Source of the DNA: Chinchilla lanigera
Lineage: Eukaryota; Chordata; Mammalia; Rodentia; Chinchillidae
Reading direction: 5' to 3'
Assembly (NCBI RefSeq): GCF_000276665.1
Contig: NW_004955402.1
Span: 4,740,945 to 4,804,944 of the forward strand
DNA: 64,000 bases
The notes beneath the pieces are model-generated. The model made no database searches. It worked only from the letters and a program-made list of their open reading frames with translations, and was not told the DNA's origin. How positions within the stretch are numbered: position 1 is the stretch's first letter; each line of letters opens with the position of its first letter. Below are positions 32,755 to 43,008 of the stretch, in pieces. The translations under genes were made by a program, and so were the position numbers.

Positions 32755-32990
32755 TGTTCTCAACCCCTAAGCTTCTGGATAATTATGCTCGCCTTCTAAA
32801 TTACCTTTCTGACTTCAGCTTTCCCTTCCTTTAATCTCACCTGCATACCATCACAGACTAATTTTAAAAATACATTACTTTAATTACATTACTCTCCTTC
32901 TTAAAATCCCCCACTGGTTCCTTCCTCACTTCCAGCTGTGAGTACAAATCTCTAGTCTGCCTCACCTGGCTGTCTTTATCATCTAGGTAC
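32755..32990 (+). mobile_element. L2 fragment
   Basis: ACTCTCCTTCTTAAAATCCCCCACTGGTTCC and GTGAGTACAAATCTCTAGTCTGCCTCACCTGGC match the L2 'ctgcttaaaaccctccagtggctcc...gataaaatccaaactccttagcctggc' region in sense. Confidence 0.7.
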
Positions 32991-32999
32991 AAGCTCCAG

Positions 33000-33140
33000 G
33001 GTCAGCAGTAAACTTTCACATCCAACTCTGCCATTCTCTCGCTGGAGAACAGGGACAATCATATTTGCCTCAGAAGATTCTGTGAAAATTCAGTGCAAAC
33101 CCAAAAGACGATAAATGCTAAAGAACCATGAGCTATTTCC
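33000..33140 (+). mobile_element. MIR SINE
   Basis: CTCTCGCTGGAGAACAGGGACAATCATATTTGCCTC, AGATTCTGTGAAAATTCAGTG and ACGATAAATGCTAAAG follow the MIR core to 3' end in sense ('gtaaaatgggga ... tacctacctcatagg ... tgtgaggattaaatg'). Confidence 0.65.
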
Positions 33141-34199
33141 CAACCAACTTACTTCTTGGTGAGGTTAAAAACAATTGCATTATTGGTAGGGAAGTGAGCC
33201 AGGCAGAACATTTGGTTTCCCAAGTGTTCTGATGAATGCGCTTGATGAATGGGGGCACGAGCTGGAACATTCATCCGAGTGTTTTAGAGATGGTAGCATT
33301 TCAGAGATGCCAAGTTCCGTGTTAAGATGGAGGCCAGGGTGGCTGACATGTTGGGCTTTCAGAGGTGAGATATAGTGAATACATATTTGGTTTTCACCTT
33401 CATTTTTGGCATACAACTCCTAAAAACCTTGGAGTCTCTCTGAAATGATATCTTTTTAATATGCAAGTGGATTGGCTGATGGAGCAGTAGAAGGGAGCTT
33501 TCTCACCAGAAGGACAAAGGCAGCGCTGGGGGCTTGGGCTTCAACCCCACCTCTTAAGCTCCAAGGACAGGACAGGAGCTGAAGGTGCACTAACCACCCA
33601 TGACAGAGGACTGAGTGAACCTCGCTCAAAAGGGGGTACCTCCATTCAGACCTGAAGGGACAGGGTTGAGAGCTTCCCAGTAGCTGAACACATGAGGGTC
33701 CTGGAGGGGATTGTGTAGTTTCTTGTCTGGTCCTTTGTAATAAACCAGGAAAATTCAGTGTTTCCCTGAGTGCCAGAAGCTGCTTGAGCAAATTAATCAA
33801 ACCCAAGGAAAGGGCTGTAGGAATCCCAAATTATACCTAGAAAAGCACAAGGAGAAAGTACGGGGGCTTGTGGTTAGCATCTAAAAATGCACAGTATTGG
33901 GACTGAACTTCCGTCCATGGGATCTGGCCCTATCTCCAGGAGGGCAGTGTCCACACATCTGGCATCAGCAGACTACTGTGAAGGTGGACTGTGAGAAACT
34001 GAGATCTGATTTATCCACTCAGGAGGTCTTGGGTGATCAAGACTCTGACCCAGGATTGAGCTGCTGTCCTCCTAATTCCAGGCTCGGTAGGACATGATGA
34101 ATGGCAGGTATCCCAGATGTCTGAGCCCCTGAAACAACGCAGTGTGAGGTCTGCACCACTGTCCACAGTCCATTCCAACCAAAGTGCTTAAGTCAGATG
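33141..34199. other. Unassigned sequence
   Basis: Nothing recognised. Frames 33456-33806 and 33897-34097 lack domains. Confidence 0.45.
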
Positions 34200-34590
34200 G
34201 GCTAAGCTTTAGACACTCCATGTGTGACCAAAAATATGGTGAATGTTTAAACTTTAAAAATGATTACAATAAAAGCCACATTACCATTAATCTCAAAATA
34301 CTACTCCCTCACCTCAAACTTATTCCAACATCCTTTCCACTGTCTGAAGCAGCTCTGGAAGTCCTCTTTCCTGAGCTTCTTTAGTTGTGCTGTCCTGGCT
34401 GCCTTGATGGTCTGAATTCATTTGAAATGTTTACTTTTCATGTTCATTTTGAGTTTGGGGAGGAGCCAGAAGTTACACGGTACCAGATCTAGTAAATAAG
34501 GTCGATGAGGACACGCTGTGCTGTTTTTACGAGCCTGCCCTCCTGATGGATGGCACTGGGCAGCAGCATTCACCGTATTTTTTTTTTTTT
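34200..34590 (-). mobile_element. Mariner-like transposase 3' fragment, antisense
   Basis: The minus-strand translation in shifting frames gives a DxxP-like segment (YLLDLVPCNFWLLPKLK-type reading at 34430-34520). It is followed by a KEDFQSCFRQWKGCWNKF-type segment and an EYYFE-like end, the usual C-terminal order of mariner/Tc1 transposases. Stops and a frameshift are present. The outer end (34205-34240) holds the terminal-repeat-like ATATTTTTGGTCACACATGG in antisense. Confidence 0.65.
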
Positions 34591-34760
34591 CTTAATCTAG
34601 AATTTGAAACTCTTACGATTTAGTCCTAATCCTATTTTTTGAAGGCTAATTTTTACGCTATTGTGTTATGTGAAGCCTTCATTCTGTTTAGGACATGGGC
34701 TTTCCTACTTTGTGCATCAATATCAGTTTTTTTTTATTTTAAAGGGAGTAGTAAAAAAAA
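34566..34760. other. Spacer between mariner-like arms
   Basis: AT-rich, with a run of 12 T at 34579-34590 (which overlaps the end of the previous arm) and A and T runs near 34730-34765. No recognised repeat. Confidence 0.4.
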
Positions 34761-34814
34761 AAAGAACAATAGCAACACACCAACATCACAGACATAAATT
34801 TGATCATACCGAGT

Positions 34815-34985
34815 AAAAACACTCAGAAAAGAGGATTCCAGAGCTGCTTCTGAAAGTGGCAGGAAGGGTGGGATGAGTGAGTTTGAGGTGAGGGAGAACA
34901 TTTTGAGGGCAGTTGATGGCAATGTGTCTTTAGGGGAGTACATTTTAAAAATTTAAGCACACACCACAGTTTTTGATCAGCCAGT
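34815..34985 (+). mobile_element. Mariner-like transposase 3' fragment, sense
   Basis: TCAGAAAAGAGGATTCCAGAGCTGCTTC, GAGTTTGAGGTGAGGGAGAA and TTTTAAAAATTTAAGCACACACC repeat the minus-strand copy at 34200-34375 in inverted orientation, including the outer TTTTTGATCA terminal-like sequence. It encodes the same C-terminal tail, interrupted by stops. Confidence 0.65.
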
Positions 34986-36255
34986 GTACGGAAGATGCAG
35001 AGGTGGCAACCACGTGACGCATGAGGCAAGTGCAAGGGCATTCTTATTTCTGCAGAGGGGTCCATGCCTGGCCAGCAGCTGGGCATGCCAGGTTCTTAGT
35101 GCAGGGTCAGTCCTACGAAATTTCTTAGAAGCGAACCGCAGCCTGCGGTTGTTCTTCCCGACGTTCTCCTTCCCTTTCTCCTTTACAGAGCTCAGACCCG
35201 TGTCAGAGTCTGACAGCGTCCTGCCCTCCGCTCCTCCCTCCCAGTTATAATTCAGAGGCTTCCTCTGGATAAACATTTGGCACATCTAACCCCATCTTGG
35301 CATCTGCTTCTCAGGGGACTCGAACTATCACAAGTGGCAGCAGGAGTTGTTCGAGAAAACAGACAGAAAGAGGCTGGTTCACTGTCTTCCCCAGGGACAA
35401 AGAACATCATTCTGTGAGTTGTGTGAGACAAAGGGTAGTCTCCGGCCCAATTCCTAGAGGTTATCCTGGAGCTACATGGGGGAAAGTGCCAGGGAGGAAC
35501 ACCTTTGCTGGTGAAATTCTTTGAAAGCTACAGGGGCAGCAAGGGCTACAAAGACAGCAGAGCTGGCCGGTCACATCTGGGCTCCCTGGCTGTTCTGGAG
35601 GGATCAGGAGAAGTGAGGGCCTTTAGCAAGCTCAGTGTGAGAGGCAGAAGTTCTCTTTGGGGATTTCCAAAGAGCCCTTATCTCCTGCCGCAGAGTGGAC
35701 ACAGCTGTGCCACAGATGGAGCCCTGATGTTCAGTCAGCCCGCTGCAAGATTCTTCAGCATTCAGCCGATGTCCTGTCCAGGGGGCTGGGTCGGGGCATG
35801 ACTCTGGGCTTCTTAGCTCTCAAGAGCCTATTCATCAGGACTGCCCTTCAGATCTCCACCTTCAAGGACATCACACAGGTAGCTGGAAACCAGCCAGGGT
35901 GGGGTATTGGCCCCAGCTGATACTGTGAAGAGGGGGTTTTCTTGGTGCTCATTTCCAGAGGGCTGATTGTTCAACACTCAGCCGCCTGCCACTAGTCAGG
36001 GCCCTGGCTGGGAAAGCCTGGGACCCAAACCCGCAACAGGGACATGCAGGTACAAAGTACAGATGGTGCTGGCTCTGCAGACCTGCTGAGCACACAGAGC
36101 CACAGAGGCGGCCGCCCTCCCTGTGAAGAGCGAAGAACCGGGCTCCCCAGGCTGAAGACGCTGGAGGAGAGCAGCGCCCTCTGCACAGCAGTAGCTGCCA
36201 CTTCGCCCGCTCTTCTGGCTGCCACACCTATTCTTTTTTTTTTCTTTTAAGAAGA
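34986..36255. other. Unassigned sequence
   Basis: GC-moderate. Frames at 34984-35250, 35505-35801 and 35949-36227 have no domain and are open on both strands. No repeats recognised. Confidence 0.4.
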
Positions 36256-36690
36256 CAGGAACAAAAACAAATTAACAAACACAAAGACGTAAACAAAGCA
36301 ACACAAAAAAAGCAATCTACAATTTCAGACAAGGTGATAGGAAATTAACAATGGTTGTCGTATTACCTATTGTTACCTTCAAATTGGTTACTCAGATAAA
36401 TAAATATAGGCATGTAAGACTGATCAGACAATTAAACATTAACTGTTCCTTTCAATAAACCAATGGAAATTAGTAGTACAATTATCTTAGCTCATATATA
36501 TAGTTTCCCTTCCTTCTGTTCTCTTCTCCCTCATCCCAGTTGTTCTTGCCTTTTGAGCAGTTTCTTCCCCTTTCACCATATCTATTGTAGTGGTCAGATT
36601 TTATTTACTCTTTCAGGTTCTTACACTAGGGAGACAGTACAGTGTTTATACATGTGAGTCTGATTTATTGTACTTTGCCAGGCCTATTCT
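36256..36690 (-). mobile_element. L1 3' UTR, antisense
   Basis: ATACATGTGAGTCTGATTTATT (36648) and TCCCAGTTGTTCTTGCCTTTTGAGCAGTTTCTTCCC are the reverse complement of the 3' UTR at 50950-51100. The T-rich start at 36232-36248 (TTCTTTTTTTTTTCTTTTAA) is the antisense poly(A) tail. Confidence 0.85.
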
Positions 36691-37274
36691 GAGGGCTCAG
36701 CCCGGCACACCTTGAGCGGAGAGCTATCCACGGAAGGAGCTGGGTTAATGACGCAGCACTCTCTGATGGAGCCCAGTGTCTCTGGCATTGGATTTGGAGG
36801 GAGCTTGATCAAAGGGAAAAGAACAGAGGACGAGACGGGCAAGAATAAATGGATTTGGGGGTGCTTTCTTGGACCCAGGATTTAACCCCCCATCAAGGGT
36901 CCCAGGGAAGACTGTCAGACAAGTACAAGGATGTCTCATGAGATACTGAAGACACAATTATGCTAAAAGAATATCTGTTGCTTGTGTGAAATTCAAGTTC
37001 ACCTGGACATTCTGTGTTCCTATTTGCTGAGCCCTAATCCCAACAGTGCGGTAAACTTGCCTCCAGAGGTTTCCTGGAAGCCAGAGAAAAGTGATGACCC
37101 ACACTAAGTGGCTTCGGGATAAAAGGTCCGTGTAGGAGTGCTTCTCCCTGATAGCTACTGGAGCAGGGCCAGAAGTAAGGCCTGCGGTTGGGTGAGGTCG
37201 CACATTGCTGTTGCCCGTGGTGATTTTAGGGCTGCATTTTACAGCCCTGAGCCCAGGAGCCTGAAGCCCATCCC
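36691..37274. other. Unassigned sequence
   Basis: Nothing recognised. Confidence 0.45.
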
Positions 37275-37625
37275 CATCATCCACATCCCGGCTACTGTGA
37301 ATAGAGCTTCAATGCATCCTGGGGCAGTAACATTTCCTTGAGAACTTTACTTCAGTTCTTTGGAATAAATACCCCAAATTAGAACTTCTGATTTATACAG
37401 TAGGTATTTTTTTAAACTTTTTCAGGACTCACCATACTTTTTTCTAGAACAGTTGCACTATTTTGCATTCTTATCAATAATTTCTCCACACCCTTATAAA
37501 CAGAGATATGCTGTACAACATGGTCCCTATAAAGAATAATTTTGGAATGGATGCTTAAAATTTTATTAAAAGTGTAGGTCTCATGTTTAGTGTTCTTACT
37601 CCAGTAAAAATAACTGTAAAAATTC
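37275..37625. mobile_element. Old L1 with 5' inversion
   Basis: 37275-37497 reads as antisense ORF2 C-terminus (GGCTACTGTGAATAGAGCTTC, CAGTTCTTTGGAATAAATAC, TTTCTCCACACCCTTATAA). From about 37505 it continues as sense 3' UTR (GTACAACATGGTCCCTATAA, GTGTAGGTCTCATGTTTAGTGTTCTTACTCC). The head-to-head arrangement is that of a twin-primed L1 insertion. Confidence 0.65.
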
Positions 37626-38764
37626 ATTTTGATGTTAAACTGAGAACAGGCAAGAGAGTGGCAAGAAGAAGAGCACCATTTAACAGTCTCCTGCTTTGCA
37701 TGACTTCAAGCAAACAATAATTGGCTTTGACCAGGATGGTAAGAGCTGACATGCTGTAGAAATAGACAGTTCTACTTCGAGATGGACTGTGACTACGAAA
37801 TTGTGTCCCACTCACAGGAAAGACAGAGCTGCCATCAGCGGGCTGGAGGTAGGAAGGCTGCTGGAGGTTTGCAGAAAGATCAGGAGTTCAGAGTGGGGCG
37901 GAAATGCAAGAAGTGATGTCAGTGTTTCACTTGCCAGGGAGAGCCCAGGTGGGGAGATGCACCCGGAGAGTTACTGGCATTCGGGTGGGGCCATGCGAGT
38001 GAGTGACACTCCAGAAAGAGTGATTCACTCCTAAAAACACCCCAAAGGGGTAAACAGAAGGGTTAATTGAACTTATTCTACACTGCATAAGAAACAAAAA
38101 ATAAGAAATATGATGAACTGTGGCAAAGATGAAGGAAGGGCAGTGCTGTCCTAGCACTCCCTGGTTCCAACTCTCAGCCCAACCTGACTCTTGGTTCCCC
38201 AGATTTAATTTGTCCACTTCTCTAGCTCAGCCTGTTCCACAACTGCGTGGCTGCCATCTTTTAGTCCAAACTGTGTTCAGCCTGTTTTGAGTCATTTCAA
38301 TGTAAGTCTCCAGAAACTTTCTGTCCCAGTCAAATGTAATTTCCATCACAGTTTTCCAGGTGCTTGGCCCTTTACACACCATGTAATATGTAGAGCTCAA
38401 GAGATGTGACTCTACCTAAATGAGATGGTTTTCTGCGAGGTCCTTCTGCAAAAGCTCTGCGTCCACTGAATGATTTCTGTAATATGCTCCCTCAGGCCTC
38501 AGCTGCACTGGTCACTGCATGGGTTTCGGCTCGCTGGAGTTACAAGGGGGTCACCCTCCAGGCTCAGTGGCCTCTTTGCCCTGCCATCCATTTCTGAGAT
38601 GATTTTTCTCCATTTTCCCTACACCATCTCTCTAGCACATGTCTTGACTAAGAATTAAGTTTTTAAAAATTCTGGTTATAGATTCATGAGGATTTGCTGG
38701 GGTTAAGCCTTTACATGAGTGCTTTAGCCCATAGATTCCCTGAAGAGTTTAACCTGGACCAGGT
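37626..38764. other. Unassigned sequence
   Basis: Nothing recognised. Short frames without domains. Confidence 0.45.
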
Positions 38765-38809
38765 CATTCTTTTTCTTTTTCTTTTCCTTTTTCTTTTTTT
38801 CTTTTTATT

Positions 38810-38898
<89 letters not shown>

Positions 38899-38985
38899 CT
38901 AGTGCCATGGATCCAACTTAGGGCCTGGTTCCTGCTAAGCAGGGCCGCCTGGGCTCTACTGCTGAGCTACATCCTAGCCCCAGTC
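38765..38985 (-). mobile_element. ID SINE, antisense, with long (CT)n tail
   Basis: TCTTTTTCTTTT, then about 65 bp of perfect CT (38810-38875), then (CTTT)n and the antisense ID body AGTGCCATGGATCCAACTTA...CTGCTGAGCTACATCCTAGCCCC (38901-38981). The SINE tail has turned into a microsatellite. The Leu/Ser and Arg/Glu frames over it are artefacts. Confidence 0.88.
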
Positions 38986-39050
38986 ACTGTCGCTTTCTAG
39001 GGTGACCCCGGGGCATGCTTTCTCCTCTGGGCCAGAGGTGTTGAATTACT

Positions 39051-39070
39051 GCCATTTTTTTTTTTTTTTG
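39051..39070. repeat. Poly(T) run
   Basis: A TTTTTTTTTTTTTTT tract, possibly the antisense tail of the following L1-like fragment. Confidence 0.7.
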
Positions 39071-39144
39071 TAGCATTCCATATGATTTTATTTTCTTCTC
39101 AGACATTCTTATAATTTAATTTTTCTATGACAGTTTTTACTTTT

Positions 39145-39290
39145 AATTCATATTACATTTATTTTAACGGATACAAAGTAGACATAAAATTGTTCACGTA
39201 GATGGAGCAACATGTGATGATTTTGATACATATGTGCATTGTGTTCTCAGACAAAAAACATTCCAAATCCTAGCTGGTTACGTCTTATTA
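39145..39290 (-). mobile_element. Possible L1 3' UTR fragment, antisense
   Basis: GGAGCAACATGTGATGATTTTGATACATATGTGCATTGTGTTC resembles the antisense L1MA/MB 3' UTR ('gggtacaatgtgatgttttgatacatgtatacattg'). Short and diverged. Confidence 0.5.
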
Positions 39291-39984
39291 AAAGGTATTG
39301 GGTTTTCATCAGAGCCCAGTGATCCCGAACTGTGATGCTGCTCATTTGAAGCCAAAAATATCAGTTTTTCCTCCATGATTTATGTCATCTGTATAGCAAT
39401 ACAAGTGACACACAGGAAGTGCTTTCCAAGCATGGTAGGAGGGTTCTTCACACAGAGGGAAAATTTCAGTCCGGAGTACATATTTTAATAATACAACATA
39501 TGGTCATTATTTGGGCTTTTTATTGTATATCTATCTCAAAAAACATCTTACATTCCTAATTTTAACAAAGGGGAGCACATTAACTCAATTTGAATAGAAA
39601 TCTGGGTGTGTTTTTGCTTAATTAATCTTTTTATTAACTTTTTTTCATTACAAAGCATTTTTGTTCATCTTTATAAAGAAAATTTCATGGGATTCTGAGT
39701 ACAGAGATTAGTTTTGATGACACAGTGAAGGTCCAATACAATGTTTAATCATAAAACTAATTAGAAAAATAATTAACAAATCATTACTAACTCCACATGG
39801 AAGACAGATACAAATAACTGGATTTCTATTGTAACTCAAATCTAGGATTCCTTTATTACTGATTAGATTTTCTGGTCTGATTACCTAAATCAAAAGTAAA
39901 GGCAGAAATTGAATACTACTGCAATATTTCAAGAGGGTATTGTTTCTTGGACATGGCCAACTATAAGTGGAAGTCTAGTAAGCT
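39291..39984. other. Unassigned AT-rich sequence
   Basis: No repeats recognised. It includes AAACTAATTAGAAAAATAATTAACAA near 39752, another homeodomain-core cluster, weaker than 28430-28665. Confidence 0.4.
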
Positions 39985-40180
39985 AGATTATCCATATTCA
40001 GATCATCCAGGTCTAGACCATCTGTATCTGTTTACACCATCCATATCTTAATCATCTATATCATTTATGATCAACTATATCATTTATATCAACTATATCA
40101 TTTATGATCAACAGCTCCATCCTCCCATCATTCATCCATCCATTCATCCATCCATCCATTTATCCATCTAACCATCCATT
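39985..40180. repeat. ATC-type minisatellite grading into (ATCC)n
   Basis: CCATATTCAGATCATCCAGG..., then ATCTATATCATTTATGATCAACT units in direct repeat (40045-40113), then CATCCATTCATCCATCCATC (40120-40180). Confidence 0.9.
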
Positions 40181-40537
40181 GTAGATTGTATTTTGCTGTA
40201 GTTCAAATCACGCTATGCTCATCTATCTTCTCATACGACACAGAAAAGAATCTAAATTCATCCCAAACGTACGCACTCCAAGCTGTACTCCATGCAGTGG
40301 GATCTAAGAGACAGTGGTCATGACGCTGAGCTCATCTCAACCCCATTCAGTGATTCCCCTGGGTGGGGCACAGGCAGCCCTCCCACAGATCTTCATTGCT
40401 CACAAAATTAGCTCTGAAACTTTCCTTTTGCTTTGTTCATTCTTCATATTTGTTAAAAAAAAATCCGATTTTGACCTTAGTTTAGTTTATTTTCTATTCT
40501 CTTATCTATATAATTAAAAGAGCTCAATAGATTTGAT
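40181..40537. other. Unassigned sequence
   Basis: Nothing recognised. Confidence 0.45.
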
Positions 40538-40925
40538 CTCCCCTGGTGTGCTTTGAACATCCCCTTCAAAACTCGTGACAAAATTTAACTGCCACCGGGA
40601 CAGTATTAAGAGGTGCAACCAGGAAGAGGTGGTTGGGACCATAGGGGCTCTGCCCTCTGCAAAGGATCAATGCTGTAATCACGAGAAGGGCTAGTTACTG
40701 CAGCCAGGTCCTGTCCTTGATGAGGGCGAGGTTGCCCTCGCATTCTCTTGCTGTCTAGCCCATCCTTGCTTGTGGGTTCACCATGTTTACATGTAGCAGG
40801 AAGACTCTTGCCAGATGCTAGGGCCGTGCTCTTGAACTTCCATCTCAGAACTGTGAGTCAGACAAACTTCTGGGGTTTATAAACTACCACTCTGGGGAAC
40901 TGTTATAGCAGCAGAGAAAGGAATG
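40538..40925 (+). mobile_element. MaLR (MST/MLT-like) LTR
   Basis: AACATCCCCTTCAAAACTCGTGACAAAATTTAACTGCC, TATTAAGAGGTGCAACCAGG, ATAGGGGCTCTGCCCTCTGC, TGCCAGATGCTAGGGCCGTGCTCTTGAACTTCC, GAACTGTGAGTCAGACAAAC and CTGTTATAGCAGCAGAGAAA are the standard landmarks in sense order. AATAAA is mutated to GACAAA. Confidence 0.92.
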
Positions 40926-41443
40926 AGATATCTACCTTTCTAGGTCTTGGCCTTTTGTTGGTTCAGATGTAAATCTAACTGCTGTACCACTGGAGAAAAT
41001 GTCAGTGGCTTCAATGGGATGGGAAGAATTTCTACCTCTCATGACAGTGGGAGTGCAAGCAGCCGAGGTGACCCGCTGCTTCTGTGTTGGAGACCTGGAT
41101 TCTTTGCTTGCTCTCCTCAGTGCATGGCTTTCAGCTTGCAGTCTGTGGCACTGCTCCTTGTTTCCGTCCACTTTCCAGATGAGGGGTGAAGGGGTGGAGT
41201 ATGCTGCCTTAGCTTTCGGGCATACAACACAGAAGTGTGTGCAACATTTGGACCCGAGTTTCACTGGCTGGAGTCTAGCTGCAAGGCCATATTCAGCTGC
41301 GAGAGAGCTAGGAAACAGCCTTCTGCTGAACAGCCATAGGCTCAGCTTAAACTAGGGGACGATAAGGGAAAAAGTTAATGGACAGTAGAAGACCTAGAAG
41401 CCTCAGCCACAGATTCCATTTCCTACTCTCACTAGTAAGTATC
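40926..41443. other. Unassigned sequence
   Basis: Frames on both strands (40932-41264 minus, 40999-41355 plus) are open together and have no domain. Nothing recognised. Confidence 0.45.
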
Positions 41444-41804
41444 TGCTATGATTTGCAGGGGGTGGTGCCCCCCAAATGTCCATGTGTCAGAGGCTGGGTC
41501 CCCAGGGAGGCTCTTGGGAGGTTCTATGAACCTTTAGCAGATGGCAAGACTCTTAGAACTCTTAGGTTACTCAGAGTGTGTCCCCAAGAAGGACACATTT
41601 CGTCTTTACTCCCTGGCTCTTGTCATGGGTGGTTTATTCCTACACACGCTCCTGCTCTGATGTGTGGCTCTCACCGGAGCAGAAAACAACAGGGCCACGT
41701 GATCTTGGCCTGGATTTGTAGAACCATGACTCAAAATAACCCTTTTCTCTTTATGAGTCATCTTTCTCAGGTATTTCATTATGGTAAGGGAAAACTGAGT
41801 AACA
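41444..41804 (+). mobile_element. MaLR (MLT/MST-like) LTR
   Basis: TGCTATGATTTGCAGGGGGT start, CCCCAAATGTCCATGTGTCAGAGGCTGGGTCC, the TGTGGCTCTCACCGGAGCAG region, AACCATGACTCAAAATAACCCTT, GGTATTTCATTATGGTAAGG and a GAAAACTGAGTAACA end. Close in type to the LTR at 59950-60274. Confidence 0.87.
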
Positions 41805-42867
41805 TATTTTCCCCCGAGGAGTTTCTCTGTGGATGGATGATTCCATCTTAAGCTCCTTTTGAGCCCAGCTCTGGAACTTCCTGTGCCTGTGTGTCACTCT
41901 CACATACAGCTTGGGACAGCCTGGACACAGTACATGGTGGATCTCTGATGTCAAGGCACGGTCTCGTCCTGCACAACATCCTAACACAGGCACCGACCTT
42001 TCTATTTCAGACATTTAGATGTTGCTTCAGGATGAATGTGTGACTGCTTTGCTGGTGGGAATACAGCCAGGCAAACATCCTGTGGCAAACTTGTTTGGCA
42101 AGAGGGTTGTCATTACCTTAGGGGCCAAGAGAACAGATAAAGAGATCAAGACCTCACCAAGGGGCCGGATGGAGCTTGTTGGGGTCATGGAACAGAAACG
42201 CACACACTTGTCCAGGGTCTGACTGCTGCAGGGACCTGCTGCCCCTTGGAGTGTGCTGAGCACGGGCGGACAGCTGCCAACTTCATTTTCGCTTGAGTGG
42301 GAATGTTTGATGTTTCTGAAAGGTTACAAAGCCCTTTCATTAGGTCAACTAATTCCAACTGTTTGGGCTTCGCTTAGTAGTAAATCTTGAACAGCTCCCA
42401 GAAATGTAGGAATGACTAGCTACTGGCCTTTAATAGAACGGAATGTAGCCAAGACACAAACTTCAATTCCCATTCCACAGTCACAAGGCTATAACTGAAA
42501 TTTGAGTAGGGTCTCCAGGGTCTTCCTTGGGAACCTCAGTGTGGTGAACATTTTTTCCTTCTTAGTGAGATCTTGATGTATTCTGAGGAAGGAAGGTGGT
42601 TGAAAATAGGCCCCAAAGCTCCTTCGTGGATTAACCTCGCAATGTGAAGAACTCCATAATCTGCAATGGACGCTAGGGAGTCCTCATGCAATGAGGTGAC
42701 TAGGTTCCAAACTAGCCTCCTTTGTAAAATGACAGCGGGGTGGTCTTCCCCCTTAGCAGTTATTAGCAACCATCCTAACTCTCTTGCTCACTCTAATATG
42801 AAAGGTTTCTTAAAGTAACCACTTTATAAATAATCACATTATTTAATCAATCAATTTAAAACATCGC
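41805..42867. other. Unassigned sequence
   Basis: No repeats recognised. 42290-42500 is unique AT/GC-balanced sequence that might be conserved, but I have no direct evidence. Confidence 0.4.
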
Positions 42868-43008
42868 AGTCCAGTTGGCACTGTGGCCTACACTATAGTC
42901 CCAGCAATACGGGAGGGTGAGGAGGGAGGATCACTTGAGCCCAGGCATTTGAGCCCAGCCTGGGAAACACGGTGAGACCCCATCTCGCCAAAAACTAAAA
43001 TAACCCAA
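42868..43008 (+). mobile_element. Ancient 7SL-derived monomer (FLAM/proto-B1-like)
   Basis: AGGGAGGATCACTTGAGCCCAGG, TTTGAGCCCAGCCTGGGAAACACGGTGAGACCCCATCTC. The GGATCACTTGAGCCCAGG stretch is Alu/FLAM-like and differs from the GGATTGTTGTGAGTTCGAG form in the other B1s here, and there is no internal 29-bp duplication. Read as a pre-B1 fossil monomer. Confidence 0.7.

Noticed and set aside
38694..38921. Leu/Ser-repeat and Arg/Glu-repeat frames
   Set aside because: Both read the (CT)n tail of an ID SINE on either strand.
41805..42867. Possible conserved non-coding region near 42290-42500
   Set aside because: Looks unique, but there is no motif or conservation evidence in the sequence itself.
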